Source of the DNA: Paenibacillus ottowii
GTDB taxonomy: Bacteria; Bacillota; Bacilli; Paenibacillales; Paenibacillaceae
Assembly: GCF_006874425.1 (NCBI RefSeq)
Contig: NZ_VIJZ01000008.1
Span: 124,001 to 188,000, forward strand
Direction of reading: 5' to 3'
Length of the DNA stretch: 64,000 nucleotides
Numbering within the stretch: position 1 is the stretch's first letter; every line of letters starts with the position of its first letter. The notes beneath the pieces are model-generated. The model was not told the origin of the DNA. It saw only the letters and a list, made by a program, of their open reading frames with translations, and did no database searches. This document shows positions 58,499 to 64,000 of the stretch, one piece after another. The position numbers and the translations under genes are program-made.

Positions 58499-58526
58499 AC
58501 GGATGGGCACCTGCCTACATACAATA
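58499..58526 (+). promoter_or_regulatory. sigK: Mother-cell (sigma-E/sigma-K type) promoter of sigK
   Basis: CATACAATA (58518-58526) fits both the sigma-E -10 (CATACANT) and the sigma-K -10 (CATANNNTA). An AC lies at 58499-58500, exactly 17 bp upstream, as sigma-K requires; no clear sigma-E -35 (ATA) is seen. In B. subtilis sigK is first read by sigma-E and then by sigma-K. Confidence 0.6.
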
Positions 58527-58592
58527 AACAGACCGCAAGCCCGGTAAGTAACAAAGGTCGTAAGTTTGCAACTACCTCAGGAGGTGTCATCC

Positions 58593-59018
58593 GTGCCCGG
58601 ACTATTTAGTGCTATCGCTCTGTTCATCAAGGAATTGACGCTACTCGTTTCCTACGTGAAAAACAACGCCTTTCCGCAGCCATTGACTGAGAAAGAGGAA
58701 GCTCGACACCTAAAGCTGTTTGCCGAAGGCAACGCACATTCCCGTAACACACTTATTGAACATAATCTAAGGCTGGTGGCCCATATTGTAAAAAAATTCG
58801 ATAACACCGGCGAAGATTTGGAGGATCTTATATCCATCGGCACCATTGGACTGATCAAGGCTATCGAAAGCTTTCAGACCGGAAAAGGAACAAAACTGGC
58901 AACATTTGCAGCCCGTTGTATAGAAAACGAGATCTTAATGACTATAGAGGTCCTAAAAGGTGATGATGTTCACTTCATCTTTAGTTACTCTCACTTCTCT
59001 AACCACCCGTCTGATTAG
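58593..59018 (+). CDS. sigK: RNA polymerase sigma-K factor, N-terminal half, interrupted by a skin-like element
   Basis: Late mother-cell sigma factor, made as pro-sigma-K. Residues 1-20 form the hydrophobic pro-sequence ([11 protein letters not shown]) before [11 protein letters not shown], where SpoIVFB cuts in Bacillus. Region 1.2/2 follows with [31 protein letters not shown] and [11 protein letters not shown]. Sigma-K similarity stops at residue 116; 25 foreign residues and a stop follow. Regions 3 and 4 are missing, so this copy cannot work until the element is excised. The GTG at 58593 has AGGAGGTG six bases upstream. The convergent recombinase overlaps its last 66 bases. Confidence 0.93.
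   Translation: MPGLFSAIALFIKELTLLVSYVKNNAFPQPLTEKEEARHLKLFAEGNAHSRNTLIEHNLRLVAHIVKKFDNTGEDLEDLISIGTIGLIKAIESFQTGKGTKLATFAARCIENEILMTIEVLKGDDVHFIFSYSHFSNHPSD
58937..58941. other. Probable attachment-site core of the sigK-intervening element
   Basis: AATGA spans the exact point where the sigma-K reading frame stops matching (NEILM encoded by ...CTTAATG, then ACT). I recall AATGA as the 5-bp core used in the B. subtilis skin rearrangement, which also lies at this point of the gene. The right-hand partner site is outside the window. Confidence 0.65.
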
Positions 59019-60452
59019 ATTTTGCTTATCCTCAAATGTGAGTTCATCAGGATTAAGGGTCAGGTAGTATTCCAACGTTTCCTTGAGCAGATTACGGCTA
59101 CTTTCGTAATTCTGTACATTCTCCATCTCAGCAGTCAATTCAGCATGCCGCTGTTTTAATCCCTCTTCTTTATCCGCAAGCTCCTTCAGTTCCTCGCGTA
59201 TTTCCTCTTCTCCCATACCAATATCAGAAGAGAACAATTTAATAAGGCGCTTTCGAGCTGCTTTTGTCTTCTCTAGATCCTTTTCAATCCGCTCTAACTC
59301 CTGATCGGCAAACGAATCTTGGGTCTCTTCCATACTAGCGGCCGCAATTTCCTCTGGTTGGGACAACCACATGTGTACACGATCCCAAACGATTGTATCC
59401 AATGTGTCGCAAGCAATCTTCATTCCACAGCCTTTGTTTTTAGCACCTGCGGTATTCTTTATATCGCTATACTCAAGTTTATATGTTCCCCAGTTTTTCT
59501 GGCGACGACCAGTCATTGTATTCTCGCATACTCCACACCGGACCAAACCAGATAGTAGGTACTTGCGTAATCCAGACTTAGCATAGCGACGTCTCGCTTC
59601 TCCTAAGAGTTTTTGAGCCTGTTCGTACTGAAACTCAGTGATGATTTGCGGACAGTCGACCCAAATCCATTCTTCTTTTGGCCGCAATTTAATGGCTATT
59701 TTCTCTTCTTTAGATTTGTGTTTATTACCCAACATACCTTCTGTATCCCATTTGTTTTGAGCAAATTTACCTGTATATGTTTCGTTCATTAGTATTTGTC
59801 TGACTACTTGTTTGTGCCATACCTTTGCACCGCGCTTTGTCGGTATTTTTTGAGCCGTTAGATATACAGCTATACCATTTATTCCTTGTGCAATCTCATT
59901 TGGCTGAGTAAATAGGTTGAAAATGAGTTGCACGACACGCGCTTCATACTCATTAATGACATTTGCATTGTTCTGCTTGTCGTAATCATACCCATACGTA
60001 TAATTATTCTTTACTACTTTTCCCTGGTTGGCTTTTTCTTTTCTACCACGTGACATACGTTCATTAATCTTCGCTTTCTCAAATTCGGCAATAGCACCAC
60101 GCATAGAGTAGAATAATTGGCCTTCTGGTGTCTTGGCATACTCACCGTTTATAAACACAAGTTCAACACCACGGCGTTCAAATTCGTCCGTTATGATAAG
60201 CTGCAACATAAGTTTACGAGCCAAGCGGTCAGGATCTAAGCAAATAATTTTAGTGATTATTCCGTCTTTTACATCTTTACGTAGATCATCAAGTCCTGGA
60301 CGCTCTAAAAACTCTCCAGATATACCTTCATCTAAATATACTTTTACATCATCAGTCCCGGCTTTCTTCTTTCCTTCCCTCACTTGAAAGTCGATTGAAA
60401 ACCCCGTCTTGGCCTGTTCCTCTGTGCTGACACGTCCATACAGTCCGATCAC
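58953..60452 (-). CDS. spoIVCA: Large serine recombinase, SpoIVCA-type sigK excisionase
   Basis: Site-specific recombinase expected to excise the element in the mother cell and so rebuild sigK. The catalytic domain (about residues 1-140) begins with [14 protein letters not shown], where the serine is the nucleophile, and contains [10 protein letters not shown] and the [15 protein letters not shown] helix. A recombinase domain (about 150-270) and a zinc ribbon ([13 protein letters not shown], later KGCGMKIAC) precede a coiled coil (about 370-450). The GTG at 60452 has GGGGGTG six bases upstream and gives 499 aa, near the 500 aa I recall for B. subtilis SpoIVCA. Its stop is 12 bp from the AATGA core. 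Confidence 0.92.
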   Translation of the reverse strand: MIGLYGRVSTEEQAKTGFSIDFQVREGKKKAGTDDVKVYLDEGISGEFLERPGLDDLRKDVKDGIITKIICLDPDRLARKLMLQLIITDEFERRGVELVFINGEYAKTPEGQLFYSMRGAIAEFEKAKINERMSRGRKEKANQGKVVKNNYTYGYDYDKQNNANVINEYEARVVQLIFNLFTQPNEIAQGINGIAVYLTAQKIPTKRGAKVWHKQVVRQILMNETYTGKFAQNKWDTEGMLGNKHKSKEEKIAIKLRPKEEWIWVDCPQIITEFQYEQAQKLLGEARRRYAKSGLRKYLLSGLVRCGVCENTMTGRRQKNWGTYKLEYSDIKNTAGAKNKGCGMKIACDTLDTIVWDRVHMWLSQPEEIAAASMEETQDSFADQELERIEKDLEKTKAARKRLIKLFSSDIGMGEEEIREELKELADKEEGLKQRHAELTAEMENVQNYESSRNLLKETLEYYLTLNPDELTFEDKQNLIRRVVREVRVTKDEVNIITF

Positions 60453-60543
60453 GCTGCACACCCCCGTATTTCTGATAGAGATAATCATAACAGGCGGCTC
60501 GCAGCTTGTCAGTACATTCAGACGTTGTAAACTTTACATGCAT
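60352..60543 (-). CDS. Small ORF overlapping the recombinase start (doubtful)
   Basis: A 63-codon frame with a good ribosome site (GAGGTGA, 7 bases before ATG 60543). The first 30 codons (MHVKFTTSECTDKLRAACYD...) precede the recombinase and look like plausible coding sequence. The rest lies over the recombinase in another frame and looks like its shadow. It could be a small leader protein coupled to the recombinase or a truncated remnant. Confidence 0.35.
   Translation of the reverse strand: MHVKFTTSECTDKLRAACYDYLYQKYGGVQRDRTVWTCQHRGTGQDGVFNRLSSEGRKEESRD
60484..60512 (-). promoter_or_regulatory. Sigma-A-like promoter upstream of the recombinase
   Basis: CTGACA (60507-60512), 17-bp spacer, TATGAT (60484-60489) on the minus strand, 32 bp before the recombinase start. 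Each box has one mismatch. No sigma-E pattern was found nearby, although spoIVCA is sigma-E dependent in B. subtilis. Confidence 0.4.
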
Positions 60544-60593
60544 CTGTGCATCACCTCAGCACATCGTATGCGCCGAGGGATTGTCCATATACT

Positions 60594-60615
60594 AAAAAAG
60601 AGCCCCGAAGGGCTC
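60594..60615 (-). terminator. Terminator of the phage lysis genes
   Basis: GAGCCC-TTCG-GGGCTC followed by TTTTTT on the minus strand. The holin stop codon lies within the first arm. Confidence 0.92.
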
Positions 60616-60979
60616 AAGCAGACTTTTTCGCATTTGCATTATAATCTTGTACAGCCTTTTCGATCACGGCCCGTATCTCCTGTTCTGTCACATTGATACC
60701 CATTACACGTAGTCTGCCAATCACATAGTCAATGGCTTCCTGCAGCTTCTTATCTCCTTCGAAATCTTTAAACACCGATTCAGCATATGCTACCGCCTCA
60801 ACACCAACCTTATGCAAAAACTCCCGATCCTTAACGGATGTATTGGATACATAGTATTCTGTAGCCTTCTGTTGCGCCTTTTTAAGAGCACTTGTAGCAA
60901 TCGTAGCCAATAGACCAATTAGCGCTGTTACGATGGTTAATACATACGGTTGAGCTGCTTCTATTAATTGTTCCTTCAT
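60614..60979 (-). CDS. Phage holin, LLH family
   Basis: Small membrane protein of phage lysis cassettes. One membrane segment (about residues 12-33, PYVLTIVTALIGLLATIATSAL, quoted as landmark) is followed by a helical, charged tail with VKDREFLHKVGVEAVAYAESVF and a DYVIGRLRVMGINVTEQEIRAVIE end, the usual LLH-holin pattern. The ATG at 60979 (121 aa) lies behind AAGGAGTGATTATA; a GTG three codons upstream overlaps the ribosome site. It lies 12 bp after the amidase gene. Confidence 0.85.
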   Translation of the reverse strand: MKEQLIEAAQPYVLTIVTALIGLLATIATSALKKAQQKATEYYVSNTSVKDREFLHKVGVEAVAYAESVFKDFEGDKKLQEAIDYVIGRLRVMGINVTEQEIRAVIEKAVQDYNANAKKSA

Positions 60980-60991
60980 TATAATCACTCC

Positions 60992-62221
60992 TTATAGTTT
61001 AGGGAAAATATCTACCCGTTTTGGATTTGTCTTGTCCCAAAAGATGCGAGCCCCAAGCGCTGTGGTTAGCGCACGAGCTGGCACATGACCGATACCGCCG
61101 ATATTAACCGTCTCTACCGCATCACCATTGATAGTAACCTTGCCGTTGGTGTATCCGATCTTACCGCCAAGCATTTCACCAATCGGCCGGGATGGTACAA
61201 AGGTTACATTCTTGATGCTGTAGCCCGTGAACTCCTGACTACCTACAATGACCTCCATTGTCGGGTATGGCGCTGGATCTGCAGGTTTAGGAGTTACTGG
61301 CGTTGGTGTAGGCTTTGTATCAGGTCCCGTAAACGGAACGCCTACATGAGCGCACAAGCCTTTTGCGATGGCAAGGGCAACACGATTTTGAAAATCTACG
61401 TCGAATAAAGCTGCTTCCTCAACTGCATTACTTATAAAGCCTACTTCCAAAAGTACAGCATCCATTTTGGTGTGTTTAATAACGTAAAAACTACCATACG
61501 TTACACCACGATCTCGCAGCCCTGTAGCCTCTGCAAGTTGTTTGTGTATGGTGTTAGCAAGGTTTTTACTGGTCGGACGCATATAATACGTCTGTGTACC
61601 TGACGCCGATTTATTTGAATTACTGTTAGCGTGTATTGATACAAAAACATCAGCGTTGGCCTTATTGGCTATAGAAACCCGCTCTTCCAATTCTAAAAAT
61701 ACATCAGTACGACGTGTAAGAATCACCTTAAGTTCAGGATTATCTTTTAAGATAGACTCTACTTTAATCGCCATCGTCAAGTTAAAATCCTTTTCATTTT
61801 TTTTGGTAGGACCAACTGCTCCCGGGTCCTTCGCTCCATGTCCTGCGTCAATTACGATTGTCTTTTTCGCCATCTCGTTGTCCCTCCAGTTGTTGGATTT
61901 GTCTGCATCTTGGGCATAGGTAAACGTCACCCAGGATAATAAAAAGGGCCTTCTTGGCCCCTTCAGATAATTTTGCAAATCTTCGTTTGGCGTGTTCGCA
62001 TCCCATTCAATCCCGGCCTCCTGCATGATTAAATCTATCTTGGATTCCATCCGCATCATTCGTATATCTTGTTCCTCTGTCAGTAGCCAAGGTAGCCACT
62101 TCCGAAGCAGTCTTTTCACTTTCTTCTGTTTCAGAATCAAAAATATTATTCCGGCCGCCGTTGACAGCGAAAGCCCGTTCTTGATGATCTGTTCTACTGC
62201 TGAAATTATAAAGTCGTACAC
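60992..62221 (-). CDS. N-acetylmuramoyl-L-alanine amidase with N-terminal membrane extension
   Basis: Phage endolysin cutting the sugar-peptide bond of peptidoglycan. The Amidase_3 domain (about residues 118-295) has VIDAGHGAKDPG (zinc H), LEERVSIAN (E), FVSIHANSN (H) and VLLEVGFISN (catalytic E). A Pro/Thr linker and a C-terminal domain like the copper-amine-oxidase-N/stalk repeat follow. The frame starts with GTG at 62221; residues 1-90 are a separate-looking membrane protein (LSTAAGIIFLIL, basic KKVKRLLRKW). A strong ribosome site (CTGGAGGGACAACGAG) precedes Met117 at 61873, so the amidase is probably also, or only, made from there (293 aa). Confidence 0.88.
   Translation of the reverse strand: MYDFIISAVEQIIKNGLSLSTAAGIIFLILKQKKVKRLLRKWLPWLLTEEQDIRMMRMESKIDLIMQEAGIEWDANTPNEDLQNYLKGPRRPFLLSWVTFTYAQDADKSNNWRDNEMAKKTIVIDAGHGAKDPGAVGPTKKNEKDFNLTMAIKVESILKDNPELKVILTRRTDVFLELEERVSIANKANADVFVSIHANSNSNKSASGTQTYYMRPTSKNLANTIHKQLAEATGLRDRGVTYGSFYVIKHTKMDAVLLEVGFISNAVEEAALFDVDFQNRVALAIAKGLCAHVGVPFTGPDTKPTPTPVTPKPADPAPYPTMEVIVGSQEFTGYSIKNVTFVPSRPIGEMLGGKIGYTNGKVTINGDAVETVNIGGIGHVPARALTTALGARIFWDKTNPKRVDIFPKL
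61941..61963 (-). terminator. Terminator-like hairpin inside the amidase reading frame
   Basis: GGGGCC-AAGAA-GGCCC-TTTTTATT on the minus strand, between the membrane-protein part and the amidase part of the open frame. It looks like an intrinsic terminator of a formerly separate upstream gene. Confidence 0.5.
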
Positions 62222-62348
62222 TGCTGTCCACCGCCGGGTATAAAAACTTGTCTCGTGCTGTCGGGCCGAGCAACCATAAAACCATGTTCAAAAACTCTTG
62301 AGAAACCGCACATTCGCGGCTATCATCATCCAGTTCAATATATTCCAT
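62007..62348 (-). CDS. Small phage-element ORF overlapping the amidase extension
   Basis: I do not recognise the product. The 113-codon frame starts with ATG at 62348 behind GGGGGAAACAAC. Its first 42 codons (from MEYIELDDDSRECAVSQEF) lie in otherwise gene-free sequence and look coding. From 62221 on it runs in a different frame over the membrane part of the amidase gene. Either the two genes truly overlap or this one has lost its original end by a frameshift. Confidence 0.5.
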   Translation of the reverse strand: MEYIELDDDSRECAVSQEFLNMVLWLLGPTARDKFLYPAVDSSVRLYNFSSRTDHQERAFAVNGGRNNIFDSETEESEKTASEVATLATDRGTRYTNDADGIQDRFNHAGGRD

Positions 62349-62365
62349 GTTGTTTCCCCCATAAA

Positions 62366-62395
62366 GAAAAGGACCGCCGAATAAACGGGGTCCTT
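62366..62395 (-). terminator. Terminator after the polyvalent-protein gene
   Basis: AAGGACC-CCG...CGG-GGTCCTT stem followed by TTCTTT on the minus strand, about 53 bp after the stop of the upstream gene. Confidence 0.8.
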
Positions 62396-62448
62396 AATAA
62401 GGTGTGTAGTTAGTAATCATTACCACTCGTTTCTATATTGGAAACAGG

Positions 62449-64000
62449 TTATCTTAAAGGAACCCCTGCTTCTTCTAATTGTTGGTTGATATCAATAAGT
62501 GTTTTATTAATCTCCTGTTGAATCACACGTTGTTGCTCTGTAACTTCGCGTGGTGACAATGAGATATTTGATCCAATCTCTCTCTTTTGATTTCTTAACT
62601 CTGATAAACGCTTGGAAAGTGAGCCATTTGCTTGAGATGTTACAGTCTTCCTTAATTCGTCATTATACCATGTTGGTATATTTCCTTTTCCATCCTGCAA
62701 ATCTTTATACGCTTGCGTAAGCTTATCTTTAGCTCTGTAAAAATCATCGTTAAGAGTATTGGAGAATTGTGGATCAGATATAAAGTTTCTCAAAAGTGTT
62801 TTTGTAGGGTCTCCGGCCCCTTGTTCACTCGTAAGCGGCAATATCAGCCTAGCTGGATCACCACCATATGCACGTAAAAGATAATCCACTTTCTTAGGGG
62901 ACATATTAAGTGTCTCACCTAATTTAATTGCTACGCCAGATGTGCGTTCGTCATAACGATTAATTGGTGAATTTCCTTCCAAATCCTGAGATTCAATAGG
63001 GCGACCTGCATAATCTTCGTTTGAGACCAAGGCCACACCTGGTGAAAGTATAGTAGAGTTAAATACACCTTTTAGGCTTTCTAATGGACCGCCTCCTCTT
63101 GTTATTCCTTTTAAAGCACCACTAACTACTGGAGGTGTCCAGACATCTACAATAGAATCCATAGCATCTTTAAAAGCATGTGGATCATTATCTTTGAAAT
63201 GTCTAAGTGCTTCAATTGTTATCTCACCAAAAGAATTATACTGTGGTTCCATTGGAATTTTATTAAATGTACCATCATCATTTTTGCTTATATAAAGGAA
63301 ACGATACCTTTCACGTGTTGGAATCAAATCGTAATCAGGATCGTCGGAAAATTGTGAGTATTCATATATTTTGGGCAACACAGATACCATTGCAATGGCT
63401 CCCAGTGTGCGAACTGGATTTTGTTTCAACCCTTTTAGAACTCGGTAAGTTCCCTGTACAGCCGCGTTACTATATGGGCTTATCGCTTCTATATCACGAC
63501 TTAGAGCACCACGTCTGGAAAAGTTTACAGTGCTTTCTCTAGCGTGTTTCATGGCTTGTCTAATGTTTTCAGGCGTTCGTTCTCCACCTAAGCGCTGAAG
63601 TTCAAGCTTGTACGCTGCCATACGCGGAGCGTTTTCAGCGATATTCCCAACGCTCTCAAGCATTTTGAAAGGTGTAGCGGCCAGTTTACCAGCTCCTTTG
63701 ACTATTCCTTTTGGCGTAAGTAGAGGGTCACGTGTCATAGCTGAAATATTGCGGTTCAACTTTCGATCACCTTTTAAAGCTGCTGAATACTCACCACCAG
63801 CTCGACGATATTCTTCCGCTAAATTTTTCAGTCCTGGAATGCGGAGACGATCACCAATACCGCTGAATATCGAATACACGGTATATCCAGCTTGTTTTAA
63901 CGGTTGCCGCGACTGTATTGCAGACTGCGCAAGGTCCATCGTTGTACTTTTAATGGCGAACACTGGAGCAAACAAGCCTGTCGCGCCTCGTTTAGTAGCA
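62449..64000 (-). CDS. Large polyvalent phage protein with LPD38-like region, 5' part beyond window
   Basis: The frame is open through the window end (517 codons seen, no start required inside; a TTG at 63975 is only an internal codon). The visible part resembles the C-terminal region of large polyvalent proteins, which are thousands of residues long and carried by phages and integrative elements: SVGNIAENAPRMAAYKLELQ, ARESTVNFSRRGALSRDI and FSDDPDYDLIPTRERYRFLY match the LPD38 type as I remember it. The C-terminal 60 residues form a coiled coil (QRVIQQEINKTLIDINQQLEE). It is probably a virion-delivered or structural protein of the element. Confidence 0.75.
   Translation of the reverse strand, partial: ATKRGATGLFAPVFAIKSTTMDLAQSAIQSRQPLKQAGYTVYSIFSGIGDRLRIPGLKNLAEEYRRAGGEYSAALKGDRKLNRNISAMTRDPLLTPKGIVKGAGKLAATPFKMLESVGNIAENAPRMAAYKLELQRLGGERTPENIRQAMKHARESTVNFSRRGALSRDIEAISPYSNAAVQGTYRVLKGLKQNPVRTLGAIAMVSVLPKIYEYSQFSDDPDYDLIPTRERYRFLYISKNDDGTFNKIPMEPQYNSFGEITIEALRHFKDNDPHAFKDAMDSIVDVWTPPVVSGALKGITRGGGPLESLKGVFNSTILSPGVALVSNEDYAGRPIESQDLEGNSPINRYDERTSGVAIKLGETLNMSPKKVDYLLRAYGGDPARLILPLTSEQGAGDPTKTLLRNFISDPQFSNTLNDDFYRAKDKLTQAYKDLQDGKGNIPTWYNDELRKTVTSQANGSLSKRLSELRNQKREIGSNISLSPREVTEQQRVIQQEINKTLIDINQQLEEAGVPLR

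Larger units (their letters stand above)
58937..64000. mobile_element. Left part of a skin-like sigK-intervening element with phage genes
   Basis: From the break in sigK to the window end all genes lie on the minus strand: serine recombinase next to the junction, then holin, amidase, small phage-type ORFs and a large polyvalent protein. The order recombinase-next-to-sigK and its convergent direction equal those of spoIVCA and spoIVCB in B. subtilis. The element continues past base 64000, so its size and right end are unknown. It contrasts with the conserved housekeeping genes to the left. Confidence 0.85.

Noticed and set aside
58953..60452. Recombinase as a transposon resolvase
   Set aside because: Resolvases are about 200 aa; this protein has the recombinase domain, zinc ribbon and coiled coil of large serine integrases.
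60614..64000. Ordinary prophage inserted by chance next to sigK
   Set aside because: The break lies inside the sigma-K frame at the position I recall for skin, and the recombinase is of the SpoIVCA length and orientation, so an intervening element of sigK is the better reading.

Overview
The window reads as the chromosome of a Gram-positive, endospore-forming Paenibacillus, most likely close to P. polymyxa. The evidence is the conserved yqeG-to-dnaJ gene order known from Bacillus, the sporulation genes (gpr, spoIIP, spoVACDE, a split sigK), strong AGGAGG ribosome sites with frequent TTG/GTG starts, a bacterial expansin, and lplB/lplC-type sugar ABC transport with a membrane-bound AraC regulator. 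The species is an inference.

Layout. 1-5006: malate module on the minus strand (malic enzyme cut by the window edge, 2-hydroxycarboxylate symporter, CitA/DcuS-type kinase and its regulator). 5036-10253: heat-shock operon hrcA-grpE-dnaK-dnaJ with a perfect CIRCE operator. 10269-11583: a decayed second copy of a GNAT acetyltransferase gene, an orphan membrane-protein gene with an apparent CTG start, and the intact acetyltransferase. 11740-36634: hemW, lepA, yqxA, spoIIP, gpr, rpsT, holA, an ECF sigma/anti-sigma pair, comEC-comEB-comEA, comER, leuS with a T-box, and the operon yqeG-yqeH-aroE-yhbY-nadD-yqeK-rsfS-cvfB-yqeM. This is the Bacillus gene order with leuS, cvfB, the sigma pair and the 10-11.6 kb block inserted. 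36778-41231: moxR/DUF58/transglutaminase module. 41447-43328: spoVACDE. 43511-48959: M42 aminopeptidase, YdjM-like membrane protein, expansin, AraC regulator. 49031-53602: sugar ABC importer with two cre-like sites and a uronate-dehydrogenase-like gene. 53730-58332: a second ECF sigma with a DUF4179 partner, a DMT exporter, a YdcF protein and a DUF523 protein.

58499-64000: the most notable region. It holds the N-terminal half of sigK (sporulation sigma-K), which stops being sigma-K at residue 116, within an AATGA sequence. Beyond that point lie, in convergent orientation, a large serine recombinase of SpoIVCA type and then phage-type genes: holin, amidase with a fused N-terminal membrane segment, small overlapping ORFs, and part of a large polyvalent protein. 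This is one end of a skin-like element interrupting sigK. Its other end and the 3' half of sigK should lie to the right of the window.

No tRNA, rRNA, CRISPR array or canonical insertion sequence was seen. A roughly 110-bp near-palindromic, MITE-like element lies between lepA and hemW.
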